Shown: piece by piece, positions 19,834-29,855 of the stretch | Position numbering within the stretch: position 1 is the stretch's first letter | Layout: every line of letters begins with the position of its first letter | Assembly (NCBI GenBank): GCA_002179805.1 | Contig: NAVB01004547.1 | Location: forward strand, 1-29,896 | Direction of reading: 5' to 3' | DNA from: Acanthamoeba lenticulata | Lineage: Eukaryota; Discosea; Longamoebia; Acanthamoebidae | DNA length: 29,896 bases | The notes under the pieces: model-generated | The model's database searches: none | Seen by the model: the letters and a program-made list of their open reading frames with translations, nothing else | What the model was told of the DNA's origin: nothing | Made by a program: the position numbers and the translations under genes

Positions 19834-22800
19834 ATGTTCAGCGTTGATTTCGAAGATGCGGACCTCTCGGTACACGCCCATCTTTGTCTTTGTCTTTATC
19901 AACAAGCACGCGGCGCGAGATTTTTTGACAACATTGTAGCAGAACGTCCAGGCGCAGGGCGGATTCGACGGCGAGACGAGCCGCAACGCGAGCAGCTTCG
20001 GCACGCGATCGGCCTACCGCGGCACCGTCGCCCTCAAGACCCTCAGGCGCCCCAAGGTCAAGACCCTCCGCCAGGCCTACACCACCGTCGGTACAACTCC
20101 CTTTTTTTTTTCTTCGTCATAGCTTTTCGCGCCACACCAATCAATCTTATACCTCTCGATTGATGATTGATCTGTGCCAATCTATTTATTAGTGTCTTTT
20201 TGATAAATAACAAATCAACATCTTGAGTGCTTCGTTTTCGTTCTTTTGCGCCCCCCCCCCTTCACCGCGGCAGCGTAGCGTCGTGTAGCGTGCTTCGTGT
20301 TAGCGCAAACGCGAGTCGGGTCCACGGCTTCACGCGCGTGGCCCAGACCTCGCCTCGTGGCCGCGTGTTGTTGCCTCAGCGGGCGGGACCGCACTCACCT
20401 GTTGTGTGTTTTTTTGCGTTGTGCTGTGGTTGTGGCGTCTTTCCCTTCGTCGCGACGCAGGCGAGGAGCAGATCGTGCTGGCTGAGGACGCCGGGCTCGA
20501 GGAGCTGCTCGCCCTCTACAAGCACGACCATGCCAAGGTCAAGGGCTCCGCTTCCACCGTGCTGGCCCACCTCACCACCAACGGTGCGTGCTTGACATTC
20601 CACGCATTTCGGAGGAATTCAAGACATTTTCACTAACTTCCTTTTTTTTTTGGTTTTCTCTGCAGCTGACGACGAAGTGATCGTCGCCACACGGGAGGGC
20701 TTCGTGCCCCTGTTCGAGCTGATTGAGGTCAAGGACGAGGATGTCCGCGCCAAGGCCACCATGACTCTTTCCATTCTTGGTATTGCTCATTTTACTTTTA
20801 CTTTTGAAAAATACGAATATTTATTTATTGATTGAATGTCGTGTTTTGGTGTGCAGCTGAGCAGCCCGAGAGCCAGGAGCTAATCGTGGAGGCCGCGGGC
20901 GGGTGGGGCAAGATCATCCCCCTCGTCCGTGCCTCCAACGTCAACGTGCAGCACGCGGGTCTCCTCTTCTGCGGCTCGCTCGTCATCAACTGTACGTGCG
21001 TCATCACTTCGCATTCTTCGCATTCTTCGTTGGTCTGACCCTCGACCGTGGCCGCTACGGCTCAACAGCGGAGCTGCGCGAGGCCTTCCTCAAGGAGGGC
21101 GGCGTCGCGCAGGTCCTCAAGGCCGCCGGCTCCAGGGAGCTCAAGGTCCAGCGCGCGCTGGCCACCTGCTTGGCCAACTTGGCCCAGGAGGTCGACGCCG
21201 TGAAGGAGATCATCAGCGGCTCGGGCCTCAAGCAGATCCTGGCCTGGATCGGGCAGGGCGACGACGAGCTGACCGGCAGCGCCATCTCCATCCTGGCCAA
21301 CGCCTCCAACAACGAGCACTTCAAGGAGCCGCTGCTCCAGGGCCGCGTGCTCGACGTCGTGCCGCCGCTGCTCCTCGCCGAGAACGAGACCGTCAAGACC
21401 GGCGCCCTCATCCTCCTCTCCAACCTCTCCACCGTCGGTTCGTGTGCTCCCTCTGCTGCTGACGTCAGCATGACAAGGACGTGTGGTTTCTTTGCTGACG
21501 TCAGCATGACACACACGCACCACAGAGGAGGCGAGCGGGCTGGTGGCGTCGACGTGCCTGGACAACCTGCACAAGGTGGCCAAGAGCACCGACAACCAGA
21601 ACTACCTGTACAGGACGGTGGTGTGCTTCAGCAACTTGGCCTCGTTCGACGCGTCGCGGCCCAAGATCAAGGAGAAGGGCATCGACGCCCTGCTCAAGCA
21701 CCTGCACGCGACCAACAAGGACCCCGACGTGCTCAAGGAGGTCACGCAGGCCCTGGCCGAGCTGGGCGAGTTCGTCAAGGCCGCCGTCGACGACGGGGAC
21801 GACGCCGACGACGACAAGGCCGACGAGGAGGACGAGAAGGGCGTCAAGGAGGAGCTCAAGCAGCAGATCAAGTCCCTCGTCGAGCGCCTGGAGACCGAGA
21901 CCAAGGAGTCTGAGCTCGAGAAGATCACCGCCGAGCTCCAGCAGGTCCTTCTCCACAAGTACGTCTGCCCTCTTTCTATTTTTTATTTTATTTTATTTTT
22001 ATTTTTATTTTTGTAAAATCATTGATTATGTAAATTGTATCTTTTAATCTTATCTATTTTATTTTAACTTGATTTATGTGCTAATTGTGCAGGAAGGAGT
22101 CGCACAACATCTTGTGGCTCAAGAACGGCGTGCCGGCCCTGGTCGAGCACATCAACAAGGGCGGTGAGGCCGCCGCCACCCCGTCTCAGATCAACGCCAT
22201 TCGCGTACGCGACTCGCTCATATTTTACATTTTTTGATTTTTAAAAAGAATTAATTTATTCATTTCTTATTTTGTGCATAAATACAGGCGCTGGCGGAGC
22301 TGGCCCGGTACAGGAAGAACCGCGTGCGCATCGGCAACTCGCAGGCCATCCCGCCGCTCGTGCGTCACCTCAAGAACAGCGGCGGCAACGCCCAGCTGGC
22401 CCTGGCCATCCTCTTCGTCCTCGAGGACCTCACCCAGAAGGACACGCTGCTGGAGAACTTCCGCCTGGCCAAGCCCCTCGACGCCCTCATGGTGCAGCTC
22501 GTCGGCGGCGGCGAGGTGGCCCACGAGGAGGTCCAGGCCAACTGCCTCACCCTCATCCAGCGCACCGTCAAGAACCACGGTACATTCCACAAATTCTTTC
22601 CATTTTTTCGTTCTTGCATTCTTCAAATTCCTTACATTTCTGGTCCTGGCGCAGTGCCGTCGCAGGTGGGCTTCCGCGTGCTGAGCGGCTTCGACACGGT
22701 CGTGCGGCTGCTGGCGTCGCCCTCGCCCAAGGTCAAGGAGCTGGCGGCCTACACCCTCGGGGCGGCCTGCGCGGGCCAGCGCCGCATGCAGCAGGCGGCG

Positions 22801-23555
22801 GCCAAGGTCAAGGGCTCGATCAAGTCCCTCACGGGCCTGCTGCAGGCCAAGGAGGACCTGCGCGTGCGCCTGGCGGCCTGCTCGGCCCTGGGCCAGATCA
22901 TCCAGCAGGACCAGGCCAACCAGGAGAAGCTGCGCAAGCAGAGCGGCGCCATCGAGGCCCTGCTCGAGCTGTTTGGCGTGGCCGGCGCGACGCCGGACCC
23001 CAAGCAGCCCCAGGGCCCGACGCTCGAGCAGCAGATCCAGTGGGTGGCCCTCTACACGGTGGGTAACCTCGTCTACCTTTACTCCAAGGGCCAAAACGCC
23101 ATCCGCACCAAAAAGGGTAAGTCAACTTTCCTTTTTCATCCATGTTACAAGCCTTAAATCCACTTTTATTCACAAAAAACGCGAACCATTGGCGAACAGG
23201 AATCCCGCCGGTGATCGAGTTTGTCAAGTCGACCAACCCGGTGGTGACGGTGGGCATCAAGGAGCAGGCCACGCGGTTGCTGTGCTACCTGTGCTTCTAC
23301 AACAACAAGAACCAGGAGCTCATCGGCACGCCCGCCGTGGCGTCGGCCGTGGTCGAGAACCTGGCCATCGACAGCAAGCGCCTCCAGTACTACACGGAGG
23401 GCCTCATCTGGTCGCTCGCCCACGACTCCAAGAAGCGGCGCGCCACGCTGGTCGACGCCGGCGCCATCGGCGCCCTCCTCGAGCTCGCCCAGTCGCCCTC
23501 CGAGGCCGTGGCCAAGGGCGCCGAGTGGGCCAAGCAGGCCCTCACCAAGAAATAA
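19834..23555 (+). CDS. Armadillo-repeat protein, tandem paralogue 2
   Basis: 859 aa in eleven exons: 19834-19869, 19943-20090, 20461-20583, 20666-20779, 20857-20991, 21069-21437, 21526-21958, 22093-22204, 22288-22579, 22655-23116 and 23200-23555. It is colinear with paralogue 1 from MFSVDFEDA to EWAKQALTKK, with long near-identical blocks (KESHNILWLKNG, YRKNRVRIGNSQAIPPLVRH, AACAGQRRMQQAAAK). It differs by an N-terminal insertion rich in Gly, Ser and Asn (FDGETSRNASSFG) and by a longer, more acidic central linker (DDGDDADDDKADEEDEK). All ten introns have GT donors. Intron 2 (20091-20460) is 370 nt, far longer than the rest, with poly-T and poly-C tracts. The solenoid should bind a protein partner; the function is not known to me. 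Exons are GC-richer than those of paralogue 1. Confidence 0.92.
21460..21503. repeat. Direct repeat carrying the TGACGTCA palindrome, inside an intron
   Basis: Intron 6 of armadillo paralogue 2 (21438-21525) contains GCTGACGTCAGCATGACA twice, with perfect TGACGTCA cores at 21460-21467 and 21496-21503. The 12-base GCTGACGTCAGC is itself palindromic, so each copy could fold as a small hairpin or bind a dimeric factor. Confidence 0.8.
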
Positions 23556-23646
23556 TTTGTTTTTGTGCCATCATTATTCTTTTTTTAAAAAAATACAAAA
23601 CAATTTATTTTGTATTTGTTGAAAGAAATAAATAAGAATAAAAGAA

Positions 23647-26600
23647 TTAGAAGAGGGTGGGCACGCCAGCGGCCGTGAAGAGGGCCGAGACGACCGACAT
23701 CGTGCCCTCGCCCAGCACGAAGCCCGACGCCACTGCCCCGTGCGTTGTTCAGGTCAGCCCGTGCGGGACGAAGAAGCACAACGCGAGCAGGGGAAAGGAG
23801 CGCACCGATGATCATGTACTTGTGGTGGCTCACGGGCCACCGTCGCAGCCAGAACCACGTGACCAGGCCTCCGATCACGCGGGGCAGCGTCCACTGAGGC
23901 GTGAGGTAGCTGTGCACGCGTGTGTGTGTGTGCGGCCGGTCAAACACATGACACACGACACATGGCGACGACCACGACTCGGGCGCGCGTACAAGCCAAT
24001 GGCGAGGCCGATGCCGGAGGGGAGGTACTTCTCGGCGCGCGGGAACAGGTGGGCGATGACCGGCAGGAGGCCGGCCACGACGGCCGACACCACGCAGAAG
24101 GGCATCACGTGGTGCGCCGTCACCTGCCCGTTGACCATCCGCGCCATGTTGACCCACACCTGAAAAAAAGGGTGAAAAATTGAGAAAAATGGATGAAAAA
24201 AATAGCAAATATATAATAGAAAGGAAAAAACGTACGCCAGCCGTGGGGACCGGAAACTTGGGGCCTGGAACTTGGTAGGCGTGGGTGTAGAGGAGGTAGG
24301 CCGCCACCGAGAAGAAGACCGACGCGAAGGAGCCCAGAAGCTGCCCCAGGAACTGCGCCCGCGGCGACGCCTGCAACAAGTGGCCCGTCTTCAGGTCTGC
24401 CGTATACACACACGCGTGTGTGAGTGCCGTGCGTGCGTGTGTGCGTGCGTGTGAGCGCGTGTAGTGCCTTGCATCATGTCGCCGGCCTGCATGGCGCCGG
24501 CCTCGGCCACGGCGCCCGCCACCAGGTTGGAGACGATGTTCCTGGGCGCCACCACCGCGAACACGATCTGCGAGATCTTGCCCACGCCGCTCACAGGGTT
24601 GATGTCCGTCTCGCCCAGCGCTTCATCACCACCGCCTCGAGTCAATAAATATTATAGAAAATTATTTAATTCTATTTTTAAATTAAAAATTAAAAAATAA
24701 GGAATAAATAAATACTTTAAATATATTCAAAAGAACGAAGAAGGGCGAAAGAACGAACCGCGAACGGCGAGGAGCGAGACAAAGAGGGCCAGCACGATGG
24801 CGATGACGGGCTCCCACAGTGGCAGCCCATAGAGCGGCCCCAGCAGCCCCACACAGATGACAGAAGACACCGCCAGGCCTATATAGCCCCCGCAAGGTCA
24901 GGCCCAGTACAAACTCGCATGGCCTTTGAGCGTGCGCGCGTCTGTGTGTACGCACCCGAGAGCCACCAGGCGCGGGGCACCTGCTGGTGCGGCAGCGCCG
25001 GGTCGACGTCCTCCTTGGCCTCGTCCTCGTCGTCGTTGTGGTTGGTGGTGTTGTGGCGTCGGGCCCTCCGGAGGCGCGCGGCGACGGAGCTGCCGATGAG
25101 GACGGCGAGCGACATGAGCGACTCGGCGAGGAGGATGCAGAGCGAGATCCACAGGAGCCAGCCGCGCGGGCCCGTCTCCCAGTCGAGCACGGGGCCCGAC
25201 GTCCAGCCGGCCCGCTGCGCCAGCGGCCCGAGCACGGCCCACCCGAGCACGGCGCCGGCCAGCATGGACAGGCCCGTGCGCGGGCCGATGATCATGCCCT
25301 GGCCCACGTAGCCCAGCGACGGGTTGAGGGACCAGCCCCACTCGGTGGCCGCCGCGAGGCCGACCCACGAGAGCACGGGCAGGTCGAGCAGGACCGGCGC
25401 AAAGTAGCCCGCCAGCACGTAGCCGCCCGCCGCGGCAAAGGTGAGGTACAGCACGAGCCACTTGCGGTCCCACTCGGCCTCGTCCCCGACGACGTCGTCG
25501 GGGCCGACGGGCTGATGCTGACGCGGATGCGGCTGGTCCTTGTCGGCGACCTCGAGGAGCTCAAAGGCCTGCTGGTGGCGGTTCGCACGCGCCTGGGCCT
25601 GGCCGTGGAGCACTTTGATCATGTGGGCCGTGGCCGTCCCTGCTCCCCGAAGCATTTTGTTGCGCAATTTATTATAAGTTTAATAATTTTAAAGTTTTAT
25701 AAAAAGAAGAAAAGAAAGAAAAGAGGAATGGAGGCGGACCAGAGGGGAACGGCAGCTTCTCGCGGAGGATGGTTTGCCGCCGAAGCGGGACGGCGAAGAA
25801 GACGCCGAAGAAGGCCAGCGCCAACGCCCAGCACAGGAGCATCCTATTTTATTTATTCATTTAATTAATTTATATTGTATAATAATCATGATTTATTTGA
25901 GCGGGGGGGGGCAGCGACGCACCACCAGGCGGGGTCCTTATCGACTTGGCCTCCGCGCTCCTCGTCGGTGAGGAGGCCAAAGGCCGGGAGGATGCCCACG
26001 AACCCGCCCGCCAGCGGCATCGTGGCCGTCGCCACCGCCGTCGATGTCAGCAGAACCTGCCACGAACGCGTGCGTGTGTGTCATGACCGCACGCACGCGC
26101 GTGTGCGGTGCGTGTGTGCGGTGCGCGCGTGTGTGGGCGGCGCACGTTTTCTTTGGGACCAAACGGGCCGGCGCCGAGGGCGCGGGCGAGGAAGTTGGTG
26201 GGCCGCCGGAAGAGGGGCGACGCGGCGACGACCTTGAGCACGGCGAAACCGATGAGCGTCGACTGGAGGCTGCCGAGGCTGATCCAGCCCGTCTGCAGCC
26301 CAAAGTACATGTTGGAGAAGCACGTGAGCCCGCCCACCAGTATGCCTGGAGACACATGAACACATGTCAGCGCGGCGTAGAGACAGAGCGTCGGAGAGGA
26401 GCGGCGGACCGACGAGGACGGCGCGCCAGGTGAAGTCGTTGGGGTCGGCGATGGTCTCGGCCTTGAGCTCGAGCTCGATCTCCCGCTCCAGCTGCTCTCG
26501 CATCTCCTCTTCGTGTTCGCTGTGGAAAAAAAAAAAGATTAATTAAATGATTTCCAATTGAAGAAGTAGAATGGATGGGCTGTGAATTGAGTGTTTGGCT

Positions 26601-26706
26601 AAGAGCAAGAGGAGGCGTACTCAAGTATCACATCAACCTCTTCGGTCTCCCCTTCCGAAGACTCGTCGTTGATGCTGAACGCCGCTGGGTCTGCTTGGCC
26701 GGGCAT
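23647..26706 (-). CDS. OPT-family (oligopeptide/metal-chelate) transporter
   Basis: About 702 aa in twelve exons: 26706-26621, 26519-26410, 26345-26146, 26056-25923, 25843-25740, 25639-24956, 24878-24759, 24620-24468, 24396-24236, 24159-23993, 23909-23806 and 23732-23647. An acidic cytosolic N-terminus (DEHEEEMREQLEREIELELK) leads into a polytopic membrane protein. OPT hallmarks appear in order: FSNMYFGLQTGWISLGS, PLRRQTILREKLPFPSG, GWSLNPSLGYVGQGMIIGPR, GETDINPVSGVGKISQ, AGAMQAGDMMQDLKTGHLL and the terminal GFVLGEGTMSVVSALF. The family moves peptides or metal chelates by proton coupling; substrate is not predictable from this sequence. The intron at 24467-24397 starts with GC. The start ATG is the first Met of the frame I can support, and upstream sequence is open, so a longer N-terminus is possible. 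It converges with armadillo paralogue 2, stops being 91 bp apart. Confidence 0.92.
24397..24467 (-). repeat. GT/GC-alternating intron with GC donor (OPT gene)
   Basis: This 71-nt intron of the OPT gene is composed nearly completely of alternating ACAC and GCGC steps. It begins with GCACTA instead of GT and ends GGCAG. The flanking codons join to the conserved OPT motif AGDMMQDLKTGHLL. Confidence 0.8.
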
Positions 26707-26877
26707 CGACCTGGCCACCGGTGGGAGGTCAGCTGTGCTGCACACCAGGCAAGAAAGACGGCACGTTCACGCCACGCACCCGGAACCACGAGCCATCTTC
26801 ATCCACACCAGATCGACTGCGCAGCAAGTCCCTTTTCTTTCCAATTTATTTTTGTTTCGAAACACCAAGAAGAAAAG

Positions 26878-27153
26878 CTACAACTGCGACACTTGACCTT
26901 CCAAGTCCAGGGATGATGTGGTGGCCATCACGGGCTGGCGGGAGAGCTGGCCTGGTCTGAACTCGATATAGCCGTCGCCGGTTCTGCCACCGTCGCCCAC
27001 GCGCCACTGCAGGCGGCCGCAGGAGCACTTGCGCAAGCGGGCGCCCTTCTTGTAGGTGCCCAGCATGAGCGGCATGTCCATGGCACACGTGGCGTTGGTG
27101 CACACCTCGTATGCAAGCTTCGTGATGGTCAACTGTGTCCACTGGTGCTCCAT
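26878..27153 (-). CDS. Small cysteine-containing protein, unknown
   Basis: A single-exon frame of 91 codons from the ATG at 27153 to a TAG at 26878. It contains VCTNATCAM and RKCSCGRLQW, two cysteine pairs that could bind metal or form disulfides. The codon choice is GC-rich like the neighbouring exons. It starts 197 bp from the divergent dehydrogenase gene and ends 171 bp upstream of the OPT start. I looked for a splice joining it to the OPT gene and found no convincing phase-compatible one. It could be an independent small gene, an unannotated 5' exon or a chance frame; I recognise no family. Confidence 0.4.
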   Translation of the reverse strand: MEHQWTQLTITKLAYEVCTNATCAMDMPLMLGTYKKGARLRKCSCGRLQWRVGDGGRTGDGYIEFRPGQLSRQPVMATTSSLDLEGQVSQL

Positions 27154-27350
27154 TCGTCTGGTGTGCAAGGTCTAATGCACAACAGCTGTTGTGTTGCAAC
27201 CCAAGGACTGCAATAAAGGTAAAAATTTTTTTTGTTTCAGCGCGTTTGATTTTGAGTTTTTTCTCAAAACGCTTTTTTTGGACTTCCAGCATTTAGGAGC
27301 GTTTTCCTCTCGCATTTCCTGCACATTTTTTTTATTCACCGTGAGGTGGG

Positions 27351-29498
27351 ATGATGAGGTCGTGGCGCAGTGCCGTGCGGCCCTCTCTCCGCACGGGCGC
27401 CCGTATGCCCGGCAGCCCCTTCGGCAGCCAACTCCGCTTCATGCCACCGCCACCACCATCACGGCGCTGTTTCTTTTCCCACGCCGGGAGTAGTGGCTCC
27501 GTGCCCGTGGTGACGCGGTTCGTCCGCGGGGGACTTGTGGGCGCGCTCGTCGGAGGCACCGCCGCCTTGGCGCTCCACTTCACCTCCCCTTCCGGTGGTG
27601 AAGAGCCGCGGCAGCTGTCCCGGCAGCCGCCACCGTTGCAGCAGCAGCCCTTAGTCGCCGCGCTTGCAGCTCTCGCGCCTCCTGGACCCGTCGGCGGCAC
27701 AGCGACGATGAAGGAGGAAGGGCAAAGGGACAAGCAGACGATAACGACGACAACGGCGACGACGACGAAGAGGAAGGAGAGGGTGGTCGTGCTTGGGGCG
27801 GGTGTCGTGGGTGTCACCACGGCCTATTACCTCGCGCGGACTGGCCGATACGAAGTCGTCGTCATGGACCGCCAACCCGGGCCCGCCATGGAAACGTCCT
27901 TTGCCAACGGCGGCCACAACTGCGTCAGGTAACAAAAAAAACGTCGTTCATTCCTCTCTCGCGATCATCTTCTCATGTGCTGACCTGGTCGCTGCAGCGA
28001 TTTCATGCCCATGACGGACGGGACCTTGCCCCGGCGCGTCCTCGCCCAGCAACTCCTGCGCCTCCGCGGCAAGCTCTCGGCCTTCTTGGGTCAACAAGAC
28101 ACGCTCTCGGGTAAAGACTTTATTTTGTTTTTATTCAATTTTTATTTTATCCATCAACAATATTTTTATTCTTTTTTCTAATAAAATACGCTGCAGATGG
28201 GAAGCCGCCGCCCTACTTCCTGGTGCGGCTCCGCGCGCTGCTGGACCCGGTCGTGGCCTGGTCCGTGTGGCTGCTCGTGTCGCGCTACTGCAGCGAAGAG
28301 GCCGCCCTGCGCAGCGGCAACGCGATCCTCCACTTGGCCCTGTCCAGCCAGCGGAGCCTGCGGCACATCAGGGAGGAAGAGGGCCTGGTCTACGACCGCG
28401 GCTCGCAGGCCGGCATCCTGCACCTGTACCGGACCCAGGCCAAGCTCGACGAGGCCAAGCACGAGGCCGCGCTGCTCACGCGCACCTTCAACGGCGAAGG
28501 CGACGGCGACGGCGGCGCGCTGGTCAAGCCCTATCAAGTGTGGAGCGCGGCGCAGTGCCTCGCCGAGGAGCCCGCCCTGGCGCACAGCCGGGCGCCCCTG
28601 GCCGGTGGCATTTGGTGGGAGGACAACGAGAGCGGCGATTGCCACATGTTTACGGCGCGGCTCGCCGAGGTCTGCCAGCGCAAGTACGGCGTCGTGTTCG
28701 TCTTTGACACTGACGCGTCGCTGCTCGTGCGCGACCCTGCCAACCCGCGCCGCGTGCGGGGCGTGATCACGGGCGAGGGGCGCGAGGTCGAGGCCGATCG
28801 CGTTGTGGTCTGTCTAGGCAGCTACACGTCTCGCCTGCTCCGCCGCTCGCTTGGCCTGTGGCTCCCGATCTTCCCCGTCAAGGGCTACAGCCTCACGCTC
28901 CCGCCAACGACGGCGACATCGACATCGACATCAACGGCGACGACGTCAGCCATGCCGCGGCTCAACATTGCTGACGTCGAGTCCAAGACCTACATCGCGC
29001 GGCTGGGCGACCGCCTGCGCGTCGTGGGCATGGGCGAGCTGTGCGGCTACGACCCCACTGTCGGGGACCCGTCGGTCGAGGGGATGACCAACCTGACCAC
29101 CGTGGTCGGCCAGCTGTTCCCTCCGCTTCACGCCACGGCCAAGCGTGAGGCCTCGCTCTGGGCCTGCCTCCGGCCCATGACCCCGTACGCCAAGCTCTAC
29201 ACTATTTTAATACCTATTTTTATTTTTATTTTTAATTGGATGATTATTTATTGATGGGTTATTGCTGGATTGATTCATTGTTTTTCAATATTACAGAGAT
29301 TCGGTGCCTATCATCGGGCCCGTGGGCGACATGGAGAACGTGTTTGTGAACGCGGGCCACGGGAGCATGGGCTGGACCCTGGCCTGCGGCTCTGGTAAGC
29401 TCGCGGCGGCCGTTGTGGCCGATGCCGACAATGAACCCACGCCACATCAACTCGACGTCGACCCGAGCCTTTACGCTGCGACCCGGTTCCAGTCTTGA
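27351..29498 (+). CDS. DadA-like FAD-dependent D-amino-acid dehydrogenase, probably mitochondrial
   Basis: 626 aa in four exons: 27351-27928, 27998-28110, 28197-29184 and 29297-29498. The N-terminus is Arg-rich without acidic residues ([19 protein letters not shown]), as in mitochondrial presequences, followed by a hydrophobic stretch ([19 protein letters not shown]) that may anchor it in the inner membrane. A low-complexity Gln/Pro and Thr linker precedes the FAD-binding Rossmann motif [18 protein letters not shown], whose GxGxxG spans about 149-154. Later DadA-type landmarks are [39 protein letters not shown] and [14 protein letters not shown]. The reaction is expected to be oxidative deamination of D-amino acids (or a related amine) with electrons passed to the respiratory chain. 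The residues [12 protein letters not shown] interrupt the domain as a surface insert. Resolving the last intron with the GTACGC donor at 29185 restores the conserved RPMTPDSVP. Confidence 0.9.
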
Positions 29499-29666
29499 TG
29501 ACCATGCTTCATTGGTAAAATGATTGTTTGAACCAAGTATTTATGAAAAAGGGGTGTGACTTTCCAATTAAACAAACGTTTTTGGTTGGCACAAATAGAA
29601 CATTATATTATTTAAAATGGGAAAAATGCAAAAAAAGGAGATGAGTTTTGCGGAGGGAGTAATGGC

Positions 29667-29689
29667 GAAGAAGAAGAAGAAGAAGAAGA
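29667..29689. repeat. (GAA)n microsatellite
   Basis: A run of about seven to eight GAA units lies between two convergent gene ends, outside any coding exon I can support. The rest of 29499-29720 is AT-rich 3' flank. Confidence 0.85.
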
Positions 29690-29720
29690 CTGGTTGATGC
29701 TGTGCAAAAAGTCGATTCTC

Positions 29721-29855
29721 TTATTGGAAGGGTCGTCCAATCCAGTAGAGGAGGCCCTGCCTTAGGGCCAGCAAGCGCGGGTGCACGGCGACAAAAGAGA
29801 CCAGCCCACGCGGGTAATACCGCGAGAACGGGTGAGGGTAGGCCTTTTGGAAATT
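29721..29855 (-). CDS. Last exon of an unidentified gene (partial, enters from the right edge)
   Basis: A minus-strand acceptor, TTTTTTCTCAG, ends at 29856. It is followed by 44 in-frame codons and a TAA at 29723-29721. The encoded C-terminus includes YYPRGLVSFVAVHPRLLALR and ends YWIGRPFQ. The upstream sequence to 29896 is AT-rich intron. The exon is supported by the clean acceptor, the open GC-rich frame and the convergent position relative to the dehydrogenase gene. I do not recognise the protein. Confidence 0.6.
   Translation of the reverse strand, partial: NFQKAYPHPFSRYYPRGLVSFVAVHPRLLALRQGLLYWIGRPFQ

Noticed and set aside
22272..23066. Second plus-strand frame of 264 codons, rich in Ala, Gly, Pro and Arg
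   Set aside because: It is a frame-shifted shadow of armadillo exons 9 and 10; its composition is an artefact of GC-rich codons.
26057..26145. Repetitive GTGCG sequence considered as an array or regulatory repeat
   Set aside because: It has no regular unit and spacer organisation; it is bounded by splice sites joining conserved OPT coding segments, so it is an intron.
26707..27153. Joining the small cysteine ORF to the OPT transporter as one gene
   Set aside because: No GT donor at the end of the small ORF is phase-compatible with the upstream open frame of the OPT first exon without discarding most of the ORF.
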